Source: Azospirillum lipoferum 4B (lineage in GTDB: Bacteria > Pseudomonadota > Alphaproteobacteria > Azospirillales > Azospirillaceae). From it: a stretch of DNA of 64,000 nt. The position numbers were made by a program, and so were the translations under genes. Under the pieces are notes generated by a model. That model saw nothing but the letters and a program-made list of their open reading frames with translations, did no database searches and was not told the origin of the DNA. Where the stretch lies: positions 439,001 through 503,000 of the forward strand of contig NC_016585.1 in assembly GCF_000283655.1 (NCBI RefSeq), in the 5' to 3' direction. Numbering within the stretch: the stretch's first letter is position 1; every line of letters starts with the position of its first letter. Below, piece after piece: positions 42,626 through 50,865 of the stretch.

Positions 42626-43762
42626 ATGCGGCGTGCGCTTCCCCTTCTGATCGGCCTGCTGGCCGCATCCTCCTGTCTGTCGTCCGCCGCCCGCGCCGAC
42701 GACACGCTGTCCTTTCCGGTGCTGGTGCCGCTGACCGGCTTCCTGTCGCTGGAGGGCACCAGCCAGCGCAACGGTGCCGTCCTGGCGCTGAAGCAGACCC
42801 CGGCCGGGATCGCCATCGCCTCCGAAGTCGTCGACACCGGCACCTCGCCCGAGGCGGCGGTGACGGCGCTGGAGCGCGCGGCCGGCAGCGGCACGGTCGG
42901 GGCGGTCGCCGCCAGCATGCTCGGCACCCAGATGCTGGCGATGCTGCCGCTGGCGCAGGAGCTGAAGCTGCCGCTGGTCACCGTCTCGGGCACCGCCTCG
43001 ATCACCGAGCAGGGCAACCCCTGGGTCTTCCGCTTCTTCCCCGGCGATGCCGTGACCAAGGCCGCCCATGCCCGCTATGTGGTGGAGGAGCTGGGCAAGC
43101 GGCAGCCGGCCGTCATCTACCAGACCACCGCCTATGGCCAGAGCGGCAAGACCCATCTCGACGCCGCCTTCAAGGCTCTGGGCGTCACCCCCGTCTTCGA
43201 GGAGGGGGTGGACCCCGCCGCCAAGGACCTGCTGCCGGTGTTGACCAAGGCGCTGGCCGCCAAGCCCGACGTGCTGGTGCTGCATCTGCATTCCGGCCCG
43301 ACCGCGTTGCTGCTGCGGCAGGCGGCGTCCAGCGGGGTGGCGGTGCCCATCGTCGCCGGCTCCGCCATGCATCAGCCGAGCACCGCCGCCCTGCTGGAAC
43401 CGGCGGAGCTGAAGGGCGTCTGTGCCGAGACCGCGGCCTCGCCCATCTCCGGCGGCACGCCGGAGGTCAAGGCCTTTACCGATGCCTACCGCACCGTCTT
43501 CGGCAAGGAGCCGGATGCCTTCGCGCTCGGCCAGTATGATGGCATGACCATGGTGCTGGAGGCGGTGAAGGCCGGCGCCCGCGGCCCCGACGCGATCCGC
43601 AAGGCTCTGTCGTCGGAGACCTTCAAGGGCCTCGCCATGACCTACAAGTCCGACGGCAAGGGCAACATGGCCCATTCCGCCGTCATCGTCTGCTATGACG
43701 GGACCAGCCGCGTGCCGGTGCTGGCGAAGCGCTACGACGACCCCGCACTCGCGGCGAAGTGA
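42626..43762 (+). CDS. LIV-type ABC transporter periplasmic binding protein, TPP-regulated
   Basis: This 378-residue protein is of the type I periplasmic binding family (Peripla_BP_6, LivJ-like). It has a signal peptide (MRRALPLLIGLLAASSCLSS, cleavage near ARA-DD), then FPVLVPLTGFLSLEGTSQRNGAVLAL, a PLVTVSGTASIT segment in the ligand cleft, and GQYDGMTMVLEAVKAG near the C-terminus. It is the first gene after a TPP riboswitch, so its ligand is probably thiamine or a thiamine precursor, not a branched amino acid. GAGGAG lies nine bases before ATG 42626. A permease gene follows four bases after the stop. Confidence 0.88.
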   Translation: MRRALPLLIGLLAASSCLSSAARADDTLSFPVLVPLTGFLSLEGTSQRNGAVLALKQTPAGIAIASEVVDTGTSPEAAVTALERAAGSGTVGAVAASMLGTQMLAMLPLAQELKLPLVTVSGTASITEQGNPWVFRFFPGDAVTKAAHARYVVEELGKRQPAVIYQTTAYGQSGKTHLDAAFKALGVTPVFEEGVDPAAKDLLPVLTKALAAKPDVLVLHLHSGPTALLLRQAASSGVAVPIVAGSAMHQPSTAALLEPAELKGVCAETAASPISGGTPEVKAFTDAYRTVFGKEPDAFALGQYDGMTMVLEAVKAGARGPDAIRKALSSETFKGLAMTYKSDGKGNMAHSAVIVCYDGTSRVPVLAKRYDDPALAAK

Positions 43763-43766
43763 GCGG

Positions 43767-44639
43767 ATGGCGGCGCTTCAACTGCTGGTCAACGGGGTGG
43801 CGCTGGGGGCGGCCTATGCGCTGGTGGCGCTGGGATTCGTGCTGGTGCTGAACGCCACCTCGGCGGTGAATTTCGCCCAGGGCGATCTGGTCATGGCCGG
43901 CGGGCTGCTGGCGGTGGCGCTGGCGCCCCTGATCCCGCTGCCGGGCATCGCCCTGCTGCCGGTGGTGCTGGCGCTGATGGCGGGACTGGGGCTGCTGCTG
44001 GCGCTGGCGGCCTATCTGCCGCTGCGCCGCCGGCCGCCGGTGTCGGTCTTCATCAGCACCATCGCCATCGGCATCATCCTGCAGAACGGCGCCGCCATCC
44101 TGTTCGGGCCGGAGCCGCGCGCTGCGCCGCCGCTGCTCGGCGACGACACCCTTTCCATAGGCGGGCTGGCGGTGCCGGAGCAGTCGCTCGCCATCGTCGC
44201 GGTGGCGGCGTTGCTGATCGGCGCGCAGCAATGGGTGTTCGCCCGCACGCAGCTTGGACGCCGGCTGCGCGCCACGGCGCAGGACCCGGAGATGGCGCGG
44301 GCCTGCGGCGTGCCGGTCACGGCGATGATCCTGGTGACCTTCGCCATCGGTGCCGCCTGTGCCGGGGCGGCGGGGCTGCTGCTCGCCAACCGCTATTTCG
44401 TCACGCCGACCGCGGGCGGGGACCTGATTTTGAAGGCCTACATCGCGGTAACCATCGGTGGCTGGGGGTCGGTGCCGGGGGCTGTGGTGGGGGCGCTGCT
44501 GATCGCGCTGTTCGAGGTGGGGGTGTCGTCGGTGCTGTCCTACCCAGTGGCGCTGGGAGCGCTGTACCTGACGCTGCTGGCGATCCTGGTGTTGCGGCCG
44601 CAAGGCCTGTTCGGCGAAGCGGTGCGCCGCCGTGGCTGA
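43767..44639 (+). CDS. LIV-type ABC transporter permease (LivH-like)
   Basis: This 290-residue inner-membrane protein has eight hydrophobic helices and the LivH pattern: LLVNGVALGAAYALVALGFVLVLNATSAVNFAQGDLVM at the N-terminus, RRLRATAQDPEMARACGVPV, and GAACAGAAGLLLAN followed by a AYIAVTIGGWGSVPGAVVGALL segment. It is the second gene of the TPP-controlled operon. Its end overlaps the GTG at 44632 of the next open frame by eight bases, but that downstream gene probably starts later, after an inserted palindrome. Confidence 0.92.
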   Translation: MAALQLLVNGVALGAAYALVALGFVLVLNATSAVNFAQGDLVMAGGLLAVALAPLIPLPGIALLPVVLALMAGLGLLLALAAYLPLRRRPPVSVFISTIAIGIILQNGAAILFGPEPRAAPPLLGDDTLSIGGLAVPEQSLAIVAVAALLIGAQQWVFARTQLGRRLRATAQDPEMARACGVPVTAMILVTFAIGAACAGAAGLLLANRYFVTPTAGGDLILKAYIAVTIGGWGSVPGAVVGALLIALFEVGVSSVLSYPVALGALYLTLLAILVLRPQGLFGEAVRRRG

Positions 44640-44658
44640 GCCGCGTCCCCCGGTGAAG

Positions 44659-44770
44659 ATTCCCTCTCCCCCCCGGGGAGAGGGTCAGGGTGAGGGGGAT
44701 TCGTTTGCCGAACGATCCTCGCGGCGCGTCCCCCTCACCCCAACCCTCTCCCCGGGGGGGAGAGGGAGTA
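44659..44770. repeat. GC-rich palindrome, type A, copy 3 (inside an open frame)
   Basis: Arms ATTCCCTCTCCCCCCCGGGG and CCGGGGGGGAGAGGGAGTA are inverted, with GGGTGAGGGGGA and CCCCTCACCC inside. Unlike the other copies it lies within an operon, between a permease gene and the fused permease-ATPase gene, and is fully open in the coding frame. Its right end supplies the GGGAG that precedes GTG 44779. Confidence 0.85.
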
Positions 44771-44778
44771 GTGTCGGG

Positions 44779-46479
44779 GTGGAGAAGCTTGCGCTGCTCG
44801 CCGGCGCCCTCGCCCTGCTGGTCTACGCGTTCGCCTTCGCCTCTCCCTATGGGCTGCGCGTGCTGACAGTTGCCGGTGTCTATGCGCTGGCGACCTTCGG
44901 GTTCCAGATCGTCTTCGGGCTCGGCGGCGCGTTGTCGCTCGCCCAGGGCGCCTTCTTCGGTGTCGGCGCCTATGTGACGGGCATTCTCGGCAGCCGCTAT
45001 GGGTTGGGCTTCGAGGCGACCTTTCCGCTGTCGATGCTGGTGCCGCTCCTGCTGGCGCTGCCGGTCGGGCTGGCGGTGCTGCGGCTGGAATCCCACTATT
45101 TCGCCCTGGCGACGTTGGGCATCGCGCAGGTTCTGCATTTGCTGGCGGTCAACCTGCCGGAGCTGACCGGCGGCTCCAACGGGCTGGCCGGGGTGCCGGC
45201 GGTGGTGCTGTTCGGCTGGACGGTGCCGCGCGGGCTGCCGATGGCGGCGCTGGTCTGGGGGCTGGTGGCGCTCGGCGGGCTGGTGGGGTGGCGGCTGGCG
45301 CGCGGGCGGCTCGGACGGTCGCTGACCATGCTGCGCGACGATCCGCTGGCGGCGGGAACGCTGGGGCTCGACGTCGGGCGGCTGCGGCTGGCGGCCTTCG
45401 GCATCAGCGCCCTGTTCGCCGGTGCGGCCGGAGCGCTGGCGGTCCACACCCAGCGCGTCGTCTCGCCGGAGGTGCTGGAGTTCCCGGTCATGGTCTCCAT
45501 CCTCACCATCGCCATCGTCGGCGGGCGGGGGCGGATGGCCGGCGCGGTGCTGGGTGCCGTGCTGCTGCTGCATCTGCCGGAATGGTTCCGCTTTCTGGAG
45601 CGCGGCTATCTGGTCGTCTATGGCGCGGCGTTGCTGCTGACCGTGCTGCTGGCGCCCGACGGGCTGACCGGACTGCTCGACCGTGCCGCCGGCCGCCTGT
45701 TCGGCCGTCCGGCCCGTGCCCTGCCGGAGGCGCGCGAACCGCCGCCGCCCGTTGCCATAGACGGGATGACGGTGGAGGAACTGGTCAAGTCCTTCGGCGG
45801 CGTGCGGGCGGTGGACGGCGTTTCGCTGGAGTTGCGGCCGGGCGGCATCACCGGGCTGATCGGCCCCAACGGGTCGGGCAAGACGACGGTCATCAACCTG
45901 CTGTCGGGGCTGGAGCGGCCGGATGCCGGGCGGGTGTGGCTCGGCGGACGGGACGTCACCGGTGCCCGCGCCGACCGTCTGGCCCGTGCCGGGCTGGCCC
46001 GCAGCTTCCAGGCGGCGATCCTGCCGGAAGGGGCCGGCGTGCTGGACGCAGTGGCCGCCGCCCGCCTTGCCGTCGATCCCGACGCGGCGACGGCGGAGGC
46101 GCATGCCCGCTGGGCGCTCGACCGGCTGGGAGTCGGCGAGCTTGCCGGGCAGGGCTGCGACGGGTTGCCGGCGGCGCTGCGGCGGCGGGTGGAACTGGCC
46201 CGCGCCCTGGTCCGCCGGCCCGCCGTGCTGCTGCTGGACGAGCCCGCCGCCGGGCTGACCGACGGCGAGAAGGCGGAACTTGCCGCCCTGCTGCGCGAAC
46301 TGGCGGGGGAGGGGATGGCGGTCCTGCTGGTGGAGCATGACATGGGCTTCCTGTTGCCCTTGGCCGGCCGGGTGCTGTGCCTCGACCGTGGGCAGGTGAT
46401 CTATGACGGCCTGGCCGATGGGGTGCGCCGGGATGCGACGGTGGCGGCGGCCTATCTCGGCCGGGCAGGAACCGCATGA
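44779..46479 (+). CDS. Fused LIV-type permease and ATPase (LivM-LivG)
   Basis: This 566-residue protein joins two transporter parts. Residues about 1-310 are a LivM-type permease (GGALSLAQGAFFGVGAYVTGIL, RLESHYFALATLGIAQ and NGLAGVPAVVLFG segments). Residues about 330-566 are an ATPase with Walker A GPNGSGKTT (about 362-370) and Walker B VLLLDEPAAG (about 483-492). The signature motif reads LPAAL instead of the usual LSxGQ. The frame is open from GTG 44632, which would add 49 residues coded by a palindromic repeat. I prefer GTG 44779, ten bases after a GGAG at the repeat's right end. It is the third gene of the TPP-controlled operon. Confidence 0.86.
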   Translation: MEKLALLAGALALLVYAFAFASPYGLRVLTVAGVYALATFGFQIVFGLGGALSLAQGAFFGVGAYVTGILGSRYGLGFEATFPLSMLVPLLLALPVGLAVLRLESHYFALATLGIAQVLHLLAVNLPELTGGSNGLAGVPAVVLFGWTVPRGLPMAALVWGLVALGGLVGWRLARGRLGRSLTMLRDDPLAAGTLGLDVGRLRLAAFGISALFAGAAGALAVHTQRVVSPEVLEFPVMVSILTIAIVGGRGRMAGAVLGAVLLLHLPEWFRFLERGYLVVYGAALLLTVLLAPDGLTGLLDRAAGRLFGRPARALPEAREPPPPVAIDGMTVEELVKSFGGVRAVDGVSLELRPGGITGLIGPNGSGKTTVINLLSGLERPDAGRVWLGGRDVTGARADRLARAGLARSFQAAILPEGAGVLDAVAAARLAVDPDAATAEAHARWALDRLGVGELAGQGCDGLPAALRRRVELARALVRRPAVLLLDEPAAGLTDGEKAELAALLRELAGEGMAVLLVEHDMGFLLPLAGRVLCLDRGQVIYDGLADGVRRDATVAAAYLGRAGTA

Positions 46480-47177
46480 GCGCGCTGCTGTCCATCCGCG
46501 GCATGACCGCCGGCTATGGCGGGGCGACGGCGCTCAATGGTGTTTCGCTGAGCGTCGCGGCGGGGGAGACGGTGGCGCTGCTCGGTGCCAACGGGGCGGG
46601 AAAGTCGACGCTGCTGAAGGCGCTGCTCGGCCTCGTGCCGGCGCAGGGGGAGCTGCGCTTCGACGGCGGCGACCTTGGGCCGCTGGCGACGGAGGTGCGG
46701 GTCCGGCGCGGCATTGGCTATGTGCCGGAGGGGCGGCGGGTCTTCCCCGGCATGAGCGTGCGCGACAATCTGGAGGTCGCCGGCCTGCCCGCCGCCCGCG
46801 ACCGCGCGCAGGATGTCGAGCGCGTCTTCGCCCTGTTCCCCGATCTGGCGGTCAAGAGCCGGGACAGCGCCTGGCGCCTGTCCGGCGGCCAGCAGCAGAT
46901 GCTGAGCCTCGGCCGCGCGCTGATGGGCCGGCCGCACCTGCTGCTGCTGGACGAACCGTCGCTCGGCCTGTCGCCCAAGCTGGCCGACGAGGTGTTCGCC
47001 GCGGTCGGCCGCATCGCCGCCGCCGGCACCGCCGTGTTGCTGGCCGAACAGAGTGCGGCGCGCGCCCTGACGGTCGCCCCGCGCGCCGTCCTGCTGCGGT
47101 TGGGGCGCGTGGTGGGGGACGGGCCGGTGGCGTCGCTGTCGGATAAGGTGCTGCGCGAGGCCTTCTTCGGCGTTTAG
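46476..47177 (+). CDS. LIV-type ABC transporter ATPase (LivF-like)
   Basis: This 233-residue ATPase is the second motor subunit of the TPP-controlled transporter. It has Walker A GANGAGKST, the Q-loop region YVPEGRRVFPGMSV characteristic of LivF, an intact LSGGQQQMLSLGRAL signature, Walker B LLLLDEPSLGL and the switch region AEQSA. It starts in an ATGA overlap with the fused gene. With an intact signature here and a degenerate one in its partner, only one of the two ATP sites may be fully active. Confidence 0.93.
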   Translation: MSALLSIRGMTAGYGGATALNGVSLSVAAGETVALLGANGAGKSTLLKALLGLVPAQGELRFDGGDLGPLATEVRVRRGIGYVPEGRRVFPGMSVRDNLEVAGLPAARDRAQDVERVFALFPDLAVKSRDSAWRLSGGQQQMLSLGRALMGRPHLLLLDEPSLGLSPKLADEVFAAVGRIAAAGTAVLLAEQSAARALTVAPRAVLLRLGRVVGDGPVASLSDKVLREAFFGV

Positions 47178-47195
47178 CGCAAATCCCCTGCGTGT

Positions 47196-47228
47196 CCTGT
47201 GCAACAGGTGTCTGTCTCCTGCAACAGG
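47196..47228. repeat. Two similar short palindromic units
   Basis: CCTGTGCAACAGG (47196-47208) and CCTGCAACAGG (47218-47228) lie 22 bases apart, start to start, about two helical turns, in front of the exported protein gene at 47304. This spacing could suit a DNA-binding protein. No regulator is known for it. Confidence 0.4.
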
Positions 47229-47303
47229 ATGGGCGGTTGGGCTTGCGGATGGGGGCGGGCACGGATAGCTTCGCCGCCGCAACCATCTATGGATTACCTC
47301 GTC

Positions 47304-48623
47304 ATGACCGCCCGTTCCGTCGCTTCGCTGTCCGCGCTTCTCCTGCTGGGTGTGGCGTCGGCTCCGGCGATGGCCGAACTGGTGCCGGTCGAGCCGAGCG
47401 TTCCGCCCGCCGTCTATTACGGCCTGCCGACGCCCGAGGCCGAGATCGTGGTCCCCGGTGCCCCGGCGCAGGATGCCAGGCCCGGCGACAAGCCGGCCGA
47501 GAAACAGGGAACCGCAGCGCCGGCGAAGCCGGAGGGCCCCGGCGAACTGATCGAAAGCTGGGATGGCGGCGCCGCCAAGAAGAAGGACGGCAGCTTCGCC
47601 TATTGCGTGGCCGAGGGGGAATTCACCTCCGGCCATGTGCTGATGTTCGCCCGCAGTCCGCAGGGGGAGACCAACATCGGCATCGGCATCCCCGGCGCCG
47701 ACCTGCCCAAGGGCGGCGAATGGCCGGTCACCATCGAGGTCGACAAGAAGCTGAAACGCGAACGGATCGCCATCGCCTCGCAGCCGGACATGCTGGTGGT
47801 CTCCAACGGCAAGGACGAGGAACTGGTCAATGCCCTGATGGGCGGGAACGAACTGGTGGTGTCGTCGGCCACCGACCGCATCGCCTTCAAGCTGTCCGGC
47901 ACCAAGAAGGTGCTGGGCGACCTGAGGACCTGCGTCGACAAGGGCGGCAACGTTCCGCCGATCAAGGTCGCCGCGGGCCGCCCGGCGGAGAAGAAGAACC
48001 GTCTGCCGGAAGGGCTGGACAGCCTGCTGACCGCGGCCGGCGTGCATGATGCCGAACTGGTGCCGATGGACAAGATCCCGCAGGAGCGCCGCCCGGCCGA
48101 CGTCGCCTGGCGCTTCGGCCCCATCGTCGGCGGCATCCGGGAACGCGCGGTGGGTGAGGACGCCAGGATCGACGAACTGTCGGACGGCTTCGCCGATGCC
48201 ATGAAGCAGCGGTGCGAAGGCACCCCGACCGTCAGCCTGAACCCGTCCGAACAGGCCGGTTCGGTCTGGCTGCGCACCGGCTCGGTCGATTGCGCCATGC
48301 CCCAGGGCACGCTGCACGTCACGCTGAACTTCCTGCTGTCGCAGCGCCGCCTGTTCACCGTGATCTTCCACGAGGCGGCCGAACCGGACTTCGCGCTGGC
48401 CGACAAGGTGCGCGACAACCTCGCCCATGTCCTGCGCCGCGCCGGCACCGCTCCGGCCACGGCACCGGGGGACGCCGCATCCGTCACACCGCCCGCCACT
48501 CCGCCGGCCACACCGCCCGCCGCACCGCCGGCAGCCGAGGCCGCTCCCCCCGCCGCATCTCAGGCGGGCTCCGCTCCTCCCACGGTGAAACCGCAGGCGA
48601 AGCCGCAGCCGGGCAAGCCCTGA
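47304..48623 (+). CDS. Exported protein with IalB-like domain
   Basis: This 439-residue protein has a signal peptide (SVASLSALLLLGVASAPAMA). A Pro/Ala-rich linker is followed by a beta-rich domain at about residues 85-220 that shares ALMGGNEL, an aspartate-rich strand pattern and a terminal LRTC with the exported protein at 30803. A second domain with a Cys pair (KQRCEGTPT and VDCAMPQGTLHVT) follows, then an 80-residue Pro/Ala/Thr-rich tail, unlikely to be folded. I do not recognise a function. ATG 47289 is an alternative start five codons upstream. Probably periplasmic or envelope-associated. Confidence 0.7.
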   Translation: MTARSVASLSALLLLGVASAPAMAELVPVEPSVPPAVYYGLPTPEAEIVVPGAPAQDARPGDKPAEKQGTAAPAKPEGPGELIESWDGGAAKKKDGSFAYCVAEGEFTSGHVLMFARSPQGETNIGIGIPGADLPKGGEWPVTIEVDKKLKRERIAIASQPDMLVVSNGKDEELVNALMGGNELVVSSATDRIAFKLSGTKKVLGDLRTCVDKGGNVPPIKVAAGRPAEKKNRLPEGLDSLLTAAGVHDAELVPMDKIPQERRPADVAWRFGPIVGGIRERAVGEDARIDELSDGFADAMKQRCEGTPTVSLNPSEQAGSVWLRTGSVDCAMPQGTLHVTLNFLLSQRRLFTVIFHEAAEPDFALADKVRDNLAHVLRRAGTAPATAPGDAASVTPPATPPATPPAAPPAAEAAPPAASQAGSAPPTVKPQAKPQPGKP

Positions 48624-48796
48624 CGCCTCTTGGGGCTGGCCTGCCGCCGCCGGCTTCCCGTGCCGCCGCTTTCCGGAAATGTACTGAACATGGCTTTCTG
48701 CGGTCGGGACTTCACGGGAAGTCGTCGACCGTCGATGGCTGGCGCGGCCGCCATGTGCTCCGCGTACAAAACAATCCGCTATCACCATTGTATGCG

Positions 48797-48826
48797 TTGA
48801 CCGGCCGGGCGGGGCGGGCGTACTTT
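48797..48826 (+). promoter_or_regulatory. Candidate promoter of the uptake/catabolic operon
   Basis: TTGACC (48797-48802) and TACTTT (48821-48826) are 18 bases apart. The -10 element overlaps the left half of the palindrome at 48824, as expected for a repressed promoter. The -10 match is weak. Confidence 0.4.
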
Positions 48827-48843
48827 TAACCAGCCGGTTAAAA
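48824..48843. promoter_or_regulatory. Palindromic operator, probable TetR-family site
   Basis: TTTTAACC (48824-48831) and GGTTAAAA (48836-48843) are perfect inverted repeats around AGCC. The size and symmetry suit a TetR-family dimer, and the pattern resembles TTGACCA-NN-TGGTCAA, the known site of RutR. The TetR gene at 56692 closes the same gene cluster, so it is the likely ligand-responsive repressor. Confidence 0.65.
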
Positions 48844-48893
48844 CATTGCGGCCGCTCCCTCGGCTGCCTGAGCCCGCCGGCCGGAGAAGACGC

Positions 48894-49703
48894 ATGGAAC
48901 GTCGCTCACGCTCGGGCGCAGCGCTGCGCCTGCTCAATTCCGACTGGGTCCGCCCCATCCTGCTGATGGTCATCCTGCTGGTTCTGTGGGATCTGTCGGT
49001 CCGGCTGTTCGGGGTGCCCGCCTATCTGGTGCCGAAGCCCGGCGATGTCGTGCTGGCGATGATCGATGAATGGCCGCGGCTGCTGTCCGAATCCGTCCCG
49101 ACCTTCACGGCGACGCTGGGCGGCTTTGCGCTGTCGGTCCTGTTCGGCATTCCCATCGCGATGCTGATCGCCGGATCGCGCACGGTGGAGGCCTATGTCT
49201 ACCCGCTGCTGGTCTTCTCGCAGTCGATCCCCAAGGTCGCCATCGCGCCGCTGTTCGTGGTGTGGTTCGGCTTCGGCCTGATGCCGAAGGTGATCGCCGC
49301 CTTCCTGCTGGGCTTCTTTCCCGTCGTCGTCTCGGCGGTGCAGGGCTTCAAGTCGGTGGATGGCGAGATGATGGATCTGGCCCGCTCGATGAAGGCGTCG
49401 CGGCTGCAGACCTTCCGGATGGTCAGCCTGCCGCATGCGCTGCCGGCGATCTTCGCGGGCCTGAAGGTCTCCATCACCCTGGCGGTGGTGGGGGCGGTGG
49501 TCGGCGAATTCGTCGGCTCCAACTCCGGCATCGGCTTCGTCCTGCAACGCTCCATCGGCAATTTCGAACTGCCCTTGATGTTCGCGGCGCTGACCGTGCT
49601 GGCATTGATGGGCGTGCTGCTGTTCTGGGTCATCGACGTGCTGGAACGCTTCGCCATCCCCTGGCATGCCAGCCAGCGCGACAAGTTCAGCCCCACCGTC
49701 TGA
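48894..49703 (+). CDS. NitT/TauT-type ABC transporter permease
   Basis: This 269-residue inner-membrane protein has about six hydrophobic helices and the BPD_transp_1 pattern: LVLWDLSVRLFGVPAYLVPKP at the N-terminus, SIPKVAIAPLFVVWFGFG, and the EAA-type loop with GFKSVDGEMMDLARSMKASRLQTF. This is close in type to SsuC, TauC and ThiX permeases. GGAGAAG precedes ATG 48894. It is the first gene of an eight-gene plus-strand cluster ending with a TetR regulator. Confidence 0.9.
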   Translation: MERRSRSGAALRLLNSDWVRPILLMVILLVLWDLSVRLFGVPAYLVPKPGDVVLAMIDEWPRLLSESVPTFTATLGGFALSVLFGIPIAMLIAGSRTVEAYVYPLLVFSQSIPKVAIAPLFVVWFGFGLMPKVIAAFLLGFFPVVVSAVQGFKSVDGEMMDLARSMKASRLQTFRMVSLPHALPAIFAGLKVSITLAVVGAVVGEFVGSNSGIGFVLQRSIGNFELPLMFAALTVLALMGVLLFWVIDVLERFAIPWHASQRDKFSPTV

Positions 49704-49796
49704 CGTCAGTCCAAAACCCGATTCACCGACAAGAACCCCGACGCCGCACAGCGCCGGCCGACGGGGCGATCCACCACCCATGGGAGGACACCGGTC

Positions 49797-50816
49797 GTGA
49801 TGAAGAAAACCATCGTCGCGGCGCTCTGCGCCTTTGCCGCCTCCACCTTGCCGGCGCAGGCCGCCGACAAGGTGACGCTGATGCTGAACTGGTACGTCTA
49901 CGGCGAACACGCGCCCTTCTATTACGGCAAGGACAAGGGCTTGTACGAGGCCGAAGGCATCGACCTGGAAATCCAGGAGGGCCGCGGCTCGGCGATCACC
50001 ACCCAACTGGTCGCTGCCAAGGGCGTCACCTTCGGCTATGTCGACGTGCCGACCATGATCAAGGCCGCGGTGAAGGGCGCGCCGGTGACCTCGCCGGGCG
50101 TGCTGCTGCAGACCAGCCCGATGTCGGCGATGGGCTTCAGCGACAAGAACATCCGCAAGCCGGAAGACATCAAGAACCGCATCGTCGCCATGACGCCGGG
50201 CGACAGCATGTCCCAGATCTGGCCGCTGTTCCTGAAGAAGACCGGCCTGAAGGAGCGTGACTTCGAAGTGGTGTCGGGCGACGCCCAGACCAAGCTGAAC
50301 GCCGTCATCAACGGACAGGCCGATTTGCTGCTGGGCTATGTCATGGACCAGAGCATGAAGATCAAGGACGCCACCGGCAAGTCGGTGACGCCGATCCGCT
50401 TCGCCGATTACGGCGTCAACATGGTCTCGTCGGGCATCATCGCCAACACCGACACGCTGAAGGACAACCCCGACCTCGTCCGCCGCTTCATGGCCGCCAC
50501 CACCAAGGCGGTGGAGGAGGCGGAGAAGGCGCCGAAGGAGGCCGCGGCTGCAATCCTGAAGGCCAACCCCAAGGGCGGCAAGCCCGACACCCTGCAGGAG
50601 GGCTTCGAGCTGACCATCCCGCTCTACCGCACCAAGGAGACGCAGGGCATGCGGCCCTTCCAGGTCACCGACGCCAACATGAAGGAGACGGTGGAGCTGC
50701 TGGTCGAATATGGCGGGCTGGACGCCTCGGCCAAGGAGAACCCCAAGCGCTTCTACACCCGCGACTTCCTGCCGGCCGACCCCGCGGCGAAGGCGATGAA
50801 CGCCGCCGCCAAGTGA
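49797..50816 (+). CDS. NMT1/THI5-like periplasmic binding protein
   Basis: This 339-residue protein has a signal peptide (KKTIVAALCAFAASTLPAQA). The mature part has the NMT1/THI5-like pattern: VTLMLNWYVYGEHAPFYYGKDKGLYEAEG, then EIQEGRGSAITTQLVAAKGV and a FGYVDVPTMIKAAVKGAPV segment. Proteins of this kind bind pyrimidine precursors of thiamine, sulphonates or nitrate. The catabolic genes that follow argue against a thiamine role here. GGGAGGA lies eight bases before GTG 49797; ATG 49800 is the alternative. Confidence 0.88.
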   Translation: MMKKTIVAALCAFAASTLPAQAADKVTLMLNWYVYGEHAPFYYGKDKGLYEAEGIDLEIQEGRGSAITTQLVAAKGVTFGYVDVPTMIKAAVKGAPVTSPGVLLQTSPMSAMGFSDKNIRKPEDIKNRIVAMTPGDSMSQIWPLFLKKTGLKERDFEVVSGDAQTKLNAVINGQADLLLGYVMDQSMKIKDATGKSVTPIRFADYGVNMVSSGIIANTDTLKDNPDLVRRFMAATTKAVEEAEKAPKEAAAAILKANPKGGKPDTLQEGFELTIPLYRTKETQGMRPFQVTDANMKETVELLVEYGGLDASAKENPKRFYTRDFLPADPAAKAMNAAAK

Positions 50817-50865
50817 CCGACCCGTGGTGACTGACCGGCCCCCCGCAAGGCACGACGAGGAGAGC

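Larger units (their letters stand above)
48624..48893. other. Promoter region of the NitT/TauT operon
   Basis: About 270 bases between the exported protein and the ABC permease. It contains a TTGACC -35-like box at 48797, a weak -10 at 48821 and the palindrome at 48824-48843, then GGAGAAG before the ATG at 48894. No other gene is visible. Confidence 0.5.
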
